Positions 14,039-20,262 of a stretch of DNA of 20,262 nucleotides are shown in pieces. The stretch is from Betaproteobacteria bacterium (lineage in GTDB: Bacteria; Pseudomonadota; Gammaproteobacteria; Burkholderiales; SG8-39): positions 1-20,262 of the forward strand of contig JAABRB010000019.1 in NCBI GenBank assembly GCA_011391185.1, given 5' to 3'. Within the stretch, counting starts at the first letter, position 1, and every line of letters starts with the position of its first letter. The position numbers and the translations under genes are program-made. The notes under the pieces are model-generated. The model saw only the letters and a program-made list of their open reading frames with translations. It was not told where the DNA came from and ran no database searches.

Positions 14039-14620
14039 CGCCGGCCGGGTCCATGTCTCCGACCAGGCCAGGACACAGCTCGACGCCTGTTTTCCGAAGC
14101 GGTCCTGCAGGAACACCTTCGCCGTCGCGGCCTTGCCGTTCACGGAGAGCTGCGCACTGCGCGCCGGCAGAAAGGTGCTGTAGACGCCGATCGGACGGTT
14201 CATCGCACCGGGCGGCATGGTGAGGACGAACGGGGCCATCAGGTCCCAATAGCTCAAGATGATTTCGCCTTCGCGGGACACGATGCGCTCCTGCACCGTG
14301 CTGAGCGAGTCGCCGGTGCGCTGGAACTGCGCGTCCGTCACGGGCAGCGACTCGTCGGCGAACGGTTTGTGGAGCAGGACCTCGATCGTGCGCTGGAGGA
14401 ACCGCGCGACGCCGGCGTTGTCGGCGAAGATCCGCGGCCCTTTCCCGGCAAGCGGACTTTCGATGAACAGCGCATGCCCTTGTCCGGCGGGGGACCACAG
14501 CACGCGCCAGTGGCTCACGCGATCCACGAGGGTCTTGCCGCCATCGTCCGAAAGTCGGATGAACGAATTCTCGCCGGTCATGACGACGTCGTGGGGATCA
14601 ACCATCTGCGGCTCGGCCAT
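14033..14620 (-). CDS. unrecognised conserved-looking protein, 195 residues
   Basis: I do not recognise this family. The protein is soluble-looking, with no signal peptide, no clear membrane helix and no metal-binding cysteine set. It has mixed alpha/beta composition with aromatic clusters (HWRVLWSPAGQGHALFIES; EIILSYWDLMAPFVLTMPPG; VLAWSETWTRP). Start options are ATG at 14632, 14623 or 14620; 14620 is chosen because GGAG lies six bases upstream. It is the last gene after the CoA ligase, separated by about 20 bp, and presumably cotranscribed. By position it may be an accessory or lyase-like partner in that pathway, but that is only inference. Confidence 0.7.
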   Translation of the reverse strand: MAEPQMVDPHDVVMTGENSFIRLSDDGGKTLVDRVSHWRVLWSPAGQGHALFIESPLAGKGPRIFADNAGVARFLQRTIEVLLHKPFADESLPVTDAQFQRTGDSLSTVQERIVSREGEIILSYWDLMAPFVLTMPPGAMNRPIGVYSTFLPARSAQLSVNGKAATAKVFLQDRFGKQASSCVLAWSETWTRPAA

Positions 14621-14642
14621 CATGTGCTCCATTATCGGTGTT

Positions 14643-15932
14643 CTAGCTGCTCCGCCGGTCGACGAAGCGCGCAGCCTTGATGTTGGCTTCGAACGCGCGC
14701 GCGAGCGTGCCGGCTTCGAGAACGACGACTTGCGGCGCAAGCTCGAACTGCGCCTTGACGTCCGCCGTCACAGCGGCGGATACGGCATTGGCGTCGGCGT
14801 CGCGGCGGACTTCGATCGAGAGTCGCAGCACGTCCAGGCCGCCCTCGTTCACTGCCTCGGCGAGAAAGTCGCCAATCTCGGCTCGGCGGAACAGAAAGTC
14901 CTCGAGATCCTGGTGACCCAGGTTGATGCCGCGTACCTTGAAGAACCCGGAGGTGCGGTGCGCGTGCGTGATGCGTGGAAAGACGGAATACGGACCGACC
15001 CCGTCGTCGGCCTCGTTGTAGCTCACGAGATCGCCCGAACTCCAGCGCAAGAACGGCGTCACGTTGTTGGTCCAGAGTGCCGTGACCACCAGCGTGCCGA
15101 TTTCGCCTTCCTTCACGGGCAGGAGCGTCTCCGGGTCGAGGACCTCCATGACGTACATGTCGCTCCAGACGCGGAAGCCGTGGCCCGGCTGGTCCTCCGC
15201 GCCCATCATCCCGGCTTCGGTCATGCCGAAGGTGTCGGTGAGTCGCGCGCCCCAGCTGCGTTCGATCTTGTCGCGCTTCGCCTGCGACACCGGCTCGGCC
15301 GAGCACATCACGCGCCGCACGCCGCAATTCGCGAGGTCGATGCCGCGCGCCTCCGCGAGGTTCGCGAGATGCAGCGCGTAGCTCGACATGCCGAGCCAGA
15401 TGTCCGGCCGGAGGCGCTGTATCAGCTCGAGCTGCAGCGCGGAGGGCGTCGACGTGCCGGATCCGGCCCAATTCACGGTGATGCCGCGCGCCGTCGCGCA
15501 ACGGCAGTAGATCTGCCCGACCGGGTGGATGCCCAGCGGAAACGAAACGTGCGCGCGCTCGCCGCGCCCGGCACCCGCGCAGTCGAACCCGCGGGAAAAC
15601 GAGAGAAGACCGAACTCGATGTCCCGGAAGCTGCGCGGATAGAAGAGCGGCTTGCCGGTGACGCCGCCCGAGCGCCAGTACTCGGCGACGCCGTCGTTCT
15701 CTGCAACACAGAACTCTTCGTAGAACTGCCGATCGCTCAACGCGCGCAGCGCGTCCTTGTCGAGAATCGGGATCTTGCGCCACTCCTCCGGATCGTCGAG
15801 CCGATCGAGCCGCACGTGCTCGAGCTTGGGACGCCAGAACGGCGAACGCCGGGCCTGCTCGACTGCGGCGCGCTTGCGCTCGCTCTGGATGCGGAGGATC
15901 GCGGCGCGCGATTTCGGAAGTTCGAGTGGCAC
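14643..15932 (-). CDS. phenylacetate-CoA ligase family AMP-forming enzyme
   Basis: The 429-residue length and motif order match the PaaK branch of the ANL superfamily. They are YWRSGGVTGKPLFYPRS (85-101, the phosphate-binding loop), SAEPVS (211-216), DTFGMTEAG (233-241, adenylate-binding), SSGDL with the ribose-binding Asp301, and KVRGINLGHQDLE (332-344, hinge). The enzyme would activate a carboxylic acid with ATP to an acyl-AMP and then to a CoA thioester in the cytoplasm. PaaK acts on phenylacetate, but no paa genes are nearby, so the acid is unknown. The GTG at 15932 has AAGAAGGG upstream and lies two bases from the stop of the preceding reductase gene, so translation is probably coupled. 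Confidence 0.87.
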   Translation of the reverse strand: MPLELPKSRAAILRIQSERKRAAVEQARRSPFWRPKLEHVRLDRLDDPEEWRKIPILDKDALRALSDRQFYEEFCVAENDGVAEYWRSGGVTGKPLFYPRSFRDIEFGLLSFSRGFDCAGAGRGERAHVSFPLGIHPVGQIYCRCATARGITVNWAGSGTSTPSALQLELIQRLRPDIWLGMSSYALHLANLAEARGIDLANCGVRRVMCSAEPVSQAKRDKIERSWGARLTDTFGMTEAGMMGAEDQPGHGFRVWSDMYVMEVLDPETLLPVKEGEIGTLVVTALWTNNVTPFLRWSSGDLVSYNEADDGVGPYSVFPRITHAHRTSGFFKVRGINLGHQDLEDFLFRRAEIGDFLAEAVNEGGLDVLRLSIEVRRDADANAVSAAVTADVKAQFELAPQVVVLEAGTLARAFEANIKAARFVDRRSS

Positions 15933-15934
15933 GG

Positions 15935-16879
15935 TCAGCCCTTCTTCAGGACGCCGATCCAGCGCCGTTGGGCTGCGTAGGCGCCGGATTCGGCGTCTTT
16001 GCTCATGAACTGGATTCTCTGTTCTTTCTGCGGCGTGTTCTCCGGGATTTCGTCGAGGGCGTCGGCCAGCATCGACTCGTAGTCCGCTCCCACCGGGCAC
16101 ACGTCGGCGCAGCGCCGGCATCCAGTGATCACGCCGGAACCGCGCAGGATACTCTGCCACAGGTTGAAGCTCTCCTCGGACCGCAGCAGTTGCTTGCGCT
16201 TGTCCGGCACGGTTTCGGTGATGATGCGGTCCAGATGCTCGGTGAGCTGGGCGAAGCCATGCGGCGAGCGGTACCGGTCGCATGCCGGCCAATCGCGCTC
16301 CCAGTGCCGCACGGCATCGGCCGGGCAGGTCTTGAGGCAGCGGCCGCACGACGGGCCACGGCACAGCGCATCGGCCATCGGCCGGTCGCATTCGACCTCG
16401 ACAGAGCACAGCACGGCCGTCAGCAGAATCCGCGGACCGAACTCCGGGGTGAGGAGCTGCAAATTGAAGCCGAGCGTGCCCAGTCCTGCCTCGACGGCAG
16501 CGTGCGTCAGGGAGAGCAACGGCTCGATGTGCTCGTCCGGGTCGTCCCGGTAGCGGGCGGGATCGACGTGCGTCGGCGGAACGATGATCGCCGGATAGCC
16601 GCAGTCCTCGAGCCAGTAGACGAGGTCGAGCGAGGTCTCCTCCAGATGGGTGAGGGTGAGCTCGTCGTTGTAATACTTGTGCCGGTCATCCCAGCGCCGG
16701 ATCCGGGCGACGCCCTCGCTCAACCGCTTGGCGAGGACGATGATCCGTCCGCCGTCAAGATCGGTGATGTGCGAAGTGTCGAGCGCCGCACCATCGGCGA
16801 TGCCGACGAGATCGGCGCCGAGCTCGCGGGCCTTCGCCTTGACGTCAGTCGCCGCGAGCGGTTTCCGGTAGGTCTCCAC
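15935..16879 (-). CDS. QueG/reductive dehalogenase-like di-[4Fe-4S] protein, paralogue 1
   Basis: The 314-residue soluble protein resembles the corrinoid-binding core of epoxyqueuosine reductase and reductive dehalogenases: ARELGADLVGIADG (17-30), VEAGLGTLGFNLQLLTPEFG (129-148), then a dicluster ferredoxin region. Cluster 1 ligands are C173, C178, C181 and C185 (C-x4-C-x2-C-x3-CP); the second set is C254, C257, C261 (C-x2-C-x3-CP) plus probably C200. There is no Tat signal and no QueG-type HEAT tail, so it is neither a classical respiratory dehalogenase nor an ordinary QueG. It starts at GTG with AAGGA six bases upstream and overlaps paralogue 2 by 35 bp. Likely role: cobalamin-dependent reduction coupled to the CoA ligase that follows. 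The substrate is unknown. Confidence 0.8.
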   Translation of the reverse strand: METYRKPLAATDVKAKARELGADLVGIADGAALDTSHITDLDGGRIIVLAKRLSEGVARIRRWDDRHKYYNDELTLTHLEETSLDLVYWLEDCGYPAIIVPPTHVDPARYRDDPDEHIEPLLSLTHAAVEAGLGTLGFNLQLLTPEFGPRILLTAVLCSVEVECDRPMADALCRGPSCGRCLKTCPADAVRHWERDWPACDRYRSPHGFAQLTEHLDRIITETVPDKRKQLLRSEESFNLWQSILRGSGVITGCRRCADVCPVGADYESMLADALDEIPENTPQKEQRIQFMSKDAESGAYAAQRRWIGVLKKG

Positions 16880-17921
16880 GTAATTCCTTCTGCCGTTTCC
16901 TGAATTCCTTGAGCTGCCGAGCGACGATTCCCTGATAGCCGTCCGGGCCGACCCAGCGCACGTTCCACTCCGAGAGACCCGCCACCGGCTCGCCATCCTG
17001 GCGCGCCTGCTTGAAGCGCTTCGCGATGGACACCGTCTCGGGCGTCCTCTCGGGAATCTCCTTGTGCAGCTCGGCGAGATGCGCGTGGTAATCGTTGCCC
17101 ACCGGGCACACCGCGAGGCATCTTGGGCAGTCACCGAACGAGCCCACCACGCGCAGGAGCCCCTGCCAGAAGCCGAAGAGATCGCGGGTCTTCAACATTC
17201 GCGCACGCTCTCCGGACGGTGCGTCGATGACGCGTCCCATGAATTCCAGCATCGTCATGAAGCCGAACTCCTGGGCCTCGGTGGCGCAGCCACGCTTGTC
17301 GATGCCCCAGTGTTGCACCGCGTTCGGCGGGCAGGCGTGGAGACAGCGGCTGCACGATTCGCCGATGCAGACCTGCTCGGTGATGCGCGGATCGGGCTCG
17401 AGCTCGAGCTCGGTGAGCACGCCCGTCAGATAGACGCGCGGACCGAACTCGGGGGTGAGGATGTTGACATCCAGGCCGAGCGTCCCGAGGCCCGCTTCCA
17501 CCCCGAGATGGCGGGTCGACAGCCGACCGTAGGAGGCGCGCTTGTAGTCCCAGTCGGTTTCCTGCGCCGCGGTCACGAAGCTCGGGTGACCGAGCCGCTC
17601 GAGCTCATCGGCAAGCCGATAGGCGATCTTGTCCATCTTGCGCAGCACCAGCATGTCCATGTACTGCACCGGGACATTGGTCTTGGCGCGAAACGCGCCG
17701 GCCGGAATGCGCTGCACCAGTACAATCACGCTCTTGACGTAGGGGGAGATGCGATCAGGAGTCTGCGGCCAGCGCGGATCAGGTGGAAACGCATTCAGCG
17801 TGGCGGCCGACGCGATGCCGGCGAGGTCGGCGCCCAGTTCGATCGCGCGGCGCTTCACCGCCGCGGTGTCGGGGTTTCCCGAGAGCGCGCGAGCCCGTGG
17901 ATCGCGTGGTCTGAATGGCAC
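16845..17921 (-). CDS. QueG/reductive dehalogenase-like di-[4Fe-4S] protein, paralogue 2
   Basis: This 358-residue paralogue is first in the operon. It shares AIELGADLAGIAS (26-38), VEAGLGTLGLDVNILTPEFG (141-160) and the two-cluster cysteine layout: C185, C190, C193, C197, then C265, C268, C272, with C212 at the place of C200 in its neighbour. It has a longer middle region (QYMDMLVLRKMDKIAYRLAD, ETDWDYKRASYG) and a charged C-terminal tail. Overlap and shared motifs suggest the two products form a heteromer or act in sequence after a local duplication. GGGGAAG is seven bases before the GTG at 17921. There is no signal peptide. A tRNA epoxyqueuosine reductase role cannot be excluded, but two diverged copies beside a CoA ligase argue against it. 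Confidence 0.8.
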   Translation of the reverse strand: MPFRPRDPRARALSGNPDTAAVKRRAIELGADLAGIASAATLNAFPPDPRWPQTPDRISPYVKSVIVLVQRIPAGAFRAKTNVPVQYMDMLVLRKMDKIAYRLADELERLGHPSFVTAAQETDWDYKRASYGRLSTRHLGVEAGLGTLGLDVNILTPEFGPRVYLTGVLTELELEPDPRITEQVCIGESCSRCLHACPPNAVQHWGIDKRGCATEAQEFGFMTMLEFMGRVIDAPSGERARMLKTRDLFGFWQGLLRVVGSFGDCPRCLAVCPVGNDYHAHLAELHKEIPERTPETVSIAKRFKQARQDGEPVAGLSEWNVRWVGPDGYQGIVARQLKEFRKRQKELRGDLPETARGD

Positions 17922-17951
17922 GTGGCAGCTTCCCCGAATCGGTGCTGCCCT

Positions 17952-17957
17952 ATTGTA
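17952..17957 (-). promoter_or_regulatory. -10 box of the reductase-ligase operon
   Basis: TACAAT on the minus strand matches the -10 consensus at five of six positions. The start point would be near 17945, giving a leader of about 24 bases that contains the ribosome site of the GTG at 17921. No good -35 is visible, so an activator may be needed. Confidence 0.4.
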
Positions 17958-17990
17958 AGATCAAGCTACGGAAATACACACGGGAACCCG

Positions 17991-18020
17991 AATCCGCGCA
18001 AATCCGCGCAAATCCGCGCA
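17991..18020. repeat. 10-bp tandem repeat, three copies
   Basis: AATCCGCGCA is repeated three times head to tail, between the end of mgtC and the promoter region of the reductase operon. Its 10-bp period equals about one helical turn, so a protein-binding array is conceivable, but simple slippage explains it equally well. Confidence 0.85.
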
Positions 18021-18042
18021 AACCCCCGGTCCGGGAAGCGGA

Positions 18043-18750
18043 TCAGTCGCCCGTCGGAGCGATACGGAATTCCTTCACCGAAACGAGCGTGCTCAGCGTG
18101 TCGGTAAGGGCGCGCGCGTTGCGCGCGCGTGCAGTGCGGATCACCATCCGGTACTCGAAGAAATCCGCACCGGTGTCGAGCCGATAGCTGAGATTGGCGA
18201 TGGTGAAGCCGTGATCGGCGATCAACGTCCGCAGCTCCGGCTCGGACATCCGACCGGCCGCCGCGAAGCGTATCGTGAAGTGCGCGTAAAACTGTGCGGG
18301 GATCTTGATTTCGATCCAGCGGAACCCCGACAGGGCGCCGAGCGTAAGGGCGCTCGCGAGCAGTGCTGGGACGTAGAAGCCGATGCCCACCAGGATGCCG
18401 ATGGCCGCGGTGATCCAGATCGAGGCGGCGGTGGTGAGCCCCCGCACGGACAGTCCCTCTTTCATGATCGCACCGGCGCCGAGGAAGCCGATGCCGGTCA
18501 TGATCCCTTGCGCCATCCGGGTCGGATCGATCGTCACGCGGCTGCCGGCATCGGCCGGGAACCAGCGCGCCTCGAACACGGTAATGAGCATCAGCAGGCT
18601 GGTCGAGAGGCAGACGAGGGCATGGGTGCGAAATCCCGCCGGGCGGCCGTGGTAGCTGCGCTCCAGTCCGATCAGGCCGCCGATCGCGAGCGCCACCACG
18701 AGACGCATTGCGATCTCGATATGGACGGCGTCGATGCCCCAGGCGTTCAT
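18043..18750 (-). CDS. mgtC: MgtC/SapB family membrane protein
   Basis: The 235-residue inner-membrane protein has the MgtC core: LVVALAIGGLIGLERSYHGR near 17-36, THALVCLSTSLLMLI, then GIMTGIGFLGAGAIMKEG near 82-99 and GLTTAASIWITAAIGILVGI. A soluble C-terminal ACT-like region of about 85 residues follows (FYAHFTIRF to VKEFRIAPTG). MgtC proteins modulate the F-type ATP synthase and help growth under low magnesium; some members have other roles. The ATG at 18750 lacks a clear Shine-Dalgarno sequence; an ATG 14 codons later is an alternative. It stands alone, with no magnesium transporter beside it and no obvious promoter in 18751-18968. Confidence 0.9.
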   Translation of the reverse strand: MNAWGIDAVHIEIAMRLVVALAIGGLIGLERSYHGRPAGFRTHALVCLSTSLLMLITVFEARWFPADAGSRVTIDPTRMAQGIMTGIGFLGAGAIMKEGLSVRGLTTAASIWITAAIGILVGIGFYVPALLASALTLGALSGFRWIEIKIPAQFYAHFTIRFAAAGRMSEPELRTLIADHGFTIANLSYRLDTGADFFEYRMVIRTARARNARALTDTLSTLVSVKEFRIAPTGD

Positions 18751-18968
18751 GGCTGACGAGCGCCGCCGCCGCCCGGCAGGCCGGTGTGTTGCGGTGTCAT
18801 TGCAACGAGGTTACGGCCGGCCCTTGCCGCGAGCAATGCCGAGTGCGGCGATATTGCGGCAACCTTCTCGCTACCGAGCGGATTCCGGTTGCCGAGACGA
18901 ACATGATTGCGGTTCTCCGCACGGCAGCGGCGGGCGAACGCCGGGCATGTCGCGTCCGTAGCTCGCAG

Positions 18969-19212
18969 AACGCACCGATCCGCCCCAAAATGGCGATCCA
19001 GCCTGATACGCGCGCCGGCGAGCCTGCGTTCGCGCGCGTCGCGACCATTCGCCAGAAAGCGGTCGCGTTCCATCGCGCCGATAGCGCGGAGCGCGGCACG
19101 ATCCGCGAGGCGCTGGACGAACTGCTGCTCGGATTGCAACCGCGCGAAGTGCTCGAGGTCGCGCGGGCATTCAGCTATTTCTCGCAGGACGAAACGGCCG
19201 TCGAAATCCAGG
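18969..19212 (+). pseudogene. remnant resembling the N-terminal part of PEP carboxylase
   Basis: One plus-strand frame reads NAPIRPK, GEPAFARVATIRQKAVAFHR, then IREALDELLLGLQPREVLEV and ARAFSYFS. This resembles the early helices of phosphoenolpyruvate carboxylase, where a GE-x-F segment is followed by an L-x-x-LSPEE-like helix and RAFSYF-x-x-LANIAED. The expected LANIAED is missing and the sequence diverges after FSYFSQ, and the part between NAPIR and GEPAF is shortened. The fragment covers about 80 codons against roughly 900 in the enzyme. It lies between mgtC and soxG, both on the other strand. The rest of 18751-19240 shows nothing else I recognise. Confidence 0.55.
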
Positions 19213-19240
19213 CTGCGGGCGCCTGGGCAGCACGGCGCGT

Positions 19241-19759
19241 TCAGCGCGTACCGCTCGCAGCTGCTGCCAGCCAGCGCTCGACGTAGTTCGCGTGGCTGCG
19301 CTCCACCCAAATTTCGAATCCCGGCTTGGCGTCCAGCGGCGCGATCAGCACCTGCGTACGCGCGAGCAGCGTGCGCGCGCAGCGCCGCGCCGGCAGTCGA
19401 TCGAGGTCCAGCGGGCATCCCTGGGCGAGTACGGCCGCGGCATCCGCGCCGCGCACCCCGAACCCGACCCAGGCGTCCGACACGAGCGTGACAACCGCGT
19501 GCACCCCATCGGTCGCCGCATGCAACTCGGTCAGCATGCGCGCCTCGCGCTCCACCGCAAAGCGCAGCAGCCACTCCTGCGGTCCCAGCTGCAGCACGTC
19601 CAGCGACGCGCCGCGGACGAGCGTCTCGGGCGCATGCGGCATCGCCATGCCCAGTACCGCCTCGATGCCGGGTAGGACATCGGCACCGGTCTGCAGGCTG
19701 ATCAGCCCGTCGAGCGGCAACCGCGCAATCTGCGCATCGAATGCGCGGCGCTCAGTCAC
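19241..19759 (-). CDS. soxG: sarcosine oxidase gamma subunit
   Basis: The 172-residue protein is a small SoxG of the heterotetrameric sarcosine oxidase. Visible family segments are LDVLQLGPQEWLLRF (about 53-67), DAWVGFGVRGADAAAVLAQG (about 94-113), CPLDLD and the ARTLLARTQVLI strand-turn region. SoxG is structurally like the folate-binding C-terminal part of the alpha subunit and helps assemble the enzyme, which demethylates sarcosine to glycine with transfer of the one-carbon unit to tetrahydrofolate. It starts at GTG 19759 and overlaps the soxA stop by 8 bp, as expected for the last gene of a soxBDAG operon. It is slightly short for the family. Confidence 0.86.
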   Translation of the reverse strand: MTERRAFDAQIARLPLDGLISLQTGADVLPGIEAVLGMAMPHAPETLVRGASLDVLQLGPQEWLLRFAVEREARMLTELHAATDGVHAVVTLVSDAWVGFGVRGADAAAVLAQGCPLDLDRLPARRCARTLLARTQVLIAPLDAKPGFEIWVERSHANYVERWLAAAASGTR

Positions 19760-20262
19760 GCAACCGCTCCCCGGAAGGATCGTAGAACTCTGGCGCTGTC
19801 ACGGTTGCGCCGACGTGCCCCAGGCCCGCGCCGCTTTCCACGGTAACGTGCACCGTTTCGCCGGTGCGCCGCCGGCCATCGTCGAGCAGTGCGAGCGCGA
19901 TCGAGCGGCCAAGCACCGGGCTCATCACGCTCGCGGTCACGAAACCCTGCGCATTGCCCGACAGGTTGCGCGACGCAATGCCGACGATCTGCGCGCCCTC
20001 GGCGAGCACGCATTGCGGGTCGTGTGCGAGCAGCCCGACGAGTTGGGGGCGCGTACCGCCGTCTGCCGCGTCGCGCACGAGCGCGTATTTGCCGATGAAA
20101 TCCGGTTTCGCGTCCTTCACGGTCCAGCCGAGTCCGAGGTCGTGCGGATTGGCGATGCCGTCGGCCTCGTGGCCGAGCGCGATGTAGCCCTTTTCGACTC
20201 GCAGCACGTGGTTCGCCTCGGATCCGACCGGCATCATGCCGAACGGGCTGCCCGCGTCGACC
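19752..20262 (-). CDS. soxA: sarcosine oxidase alpha subunit, C-terminal part (runs off the window)
   Basis: Only the last 169 codons are in the window; the frame stays open to the right edge (VDAGSPFGMMPVGSEANHVL). The sequence is the aminomethyltransferase (GcvT)-like folate-binding domain: RVEKGYIALGHEADG, NPHDLGLGWTV, DFIGKYAL, then the C-terminal barrel LVGLLAHDPQCVLAEGAQIV and QGFVTASVMSPVLGRSIALA. In SoxA this domain accepts the methylene group from sarcosine onto tetrahydrofolate. The upstream FAD/NAD-binding half and the soxB and soxD genes should lie beyond the right edge. A dimethylglycine dehydrogenase-type protein is a weaker alternative, disfavoured by soxG directly downstream. 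Confidence 0.88.
   Translation of the reverse strand, partial: VDAGSPFGMMPVGSEANHVLRVEKGYIALGHEADGIANPHDLGLGWTVKDAKPDFIGKYALVRDAADGGTRPQLVGLLAHDPQCVLAEGAQIVGIASRNLSGNAQGFVTASVMSPVLGRSIALALLDDGRRRTGETVHVTVESGAGLGHVGATVTAPEFYDPSGERLRD

Noticed and set aside
12363..14183. Open frame of 606 codons on the plus strand overlapping tctB and tctA
   Set aside because: It is a shifted frame of clear TctB and TctA genes and its composition is Arg/His-rich.
14259..15980. Open frame of 573 codons on the plus strand opposite the CoA ligase
   Set aside because: The opposite strand carries all CoA ligase motifs with a good ribosome site; this frame has none.
15935..17921. Simple annotation of both reductases as tRNA epoxyqueuosine reductase (QueG)
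   Set aside because: They are tandem diverged paralogues, lack a HEAT-repeat tail and sit with a CoA ligase; only the corrinoid/ferredoxin core resemblance is supported.

Overview
This is a GC-rich window from a proteobacterium, most likely a betaproteobacterium (Burkholderiales-like). The evidence is the zapB-like/zapA/6S RNA block on the minus strand, a Bug-type TctC receptor beside TctB and TctA, frequent GTG starts, and 4-35 bp gene overlaps. Everything below comes from reading the sequence; no database search was run.

Layout. (1) 1-1053: a 54-bp tandem repeat at the left edge, then (minus strand) a ZapB-like coiled-coil gene, zapA and 6S RNA. (2) 1226-3789: a cobalamin riboswitch whose 3' part can mask the Shine-Dalgarno sequence of a TonB-dependent receptor. 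That receptor is broken: after about 409 codons it runs in frame into the C-terminal part of an unrelated TctA/TctB-type permease. (3) 3817-6301: an MmgE/PrpD-family gene and a split pair of short ChrA transporter halves. (4) 6328-7661 (minus): an SDR protein lacking the YxxxK motif, followed by a glutathione S-transferase. (5) 7743-13992: a six-gene catabolic-looking unit made of a DapA/NanA-type lyase, a fumarate-reductase-type flavoprotein, a single-domain 2Fe-2S protein and a complete TctC-TctB-TctA uptake system. (6) 14033-17921 (minus): two tandem paralogues of a QueG/reductive-dehalogenase-like di-[4Fe-4S] protein, a phenylacetate-CoA-ligase-type enzyme and an unrecognised 195-residue protein. 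(7) 18043-20262: mgtC (minus), a remnant resembling PEP carboxylase (plus), and the 3' end of a sarcosine oxidase operon (soxA-soxG, minus).

How the parts may work together. Region 5 looks like an uptake-and-oxidation module for an organic acid: periplasmic capture by TctC, import by TctA/TctB, then oxidation by a soluble flavoprotein with a ferredoxin-like partner and carbon-carbon bond chemistry by the lyase. Region 6 looks like CoA activation of an aromatic or other carboxylic acid coupled to a reductive step by two corrinoid-type iron-sulfur proteins. Neither substrate can be read from the sequence. Regions 5 and 6 are the best candidates for undescribed pathways. The receptor/permease chimera may be a real deletion or an assembly join, and must be tested before it is believed.
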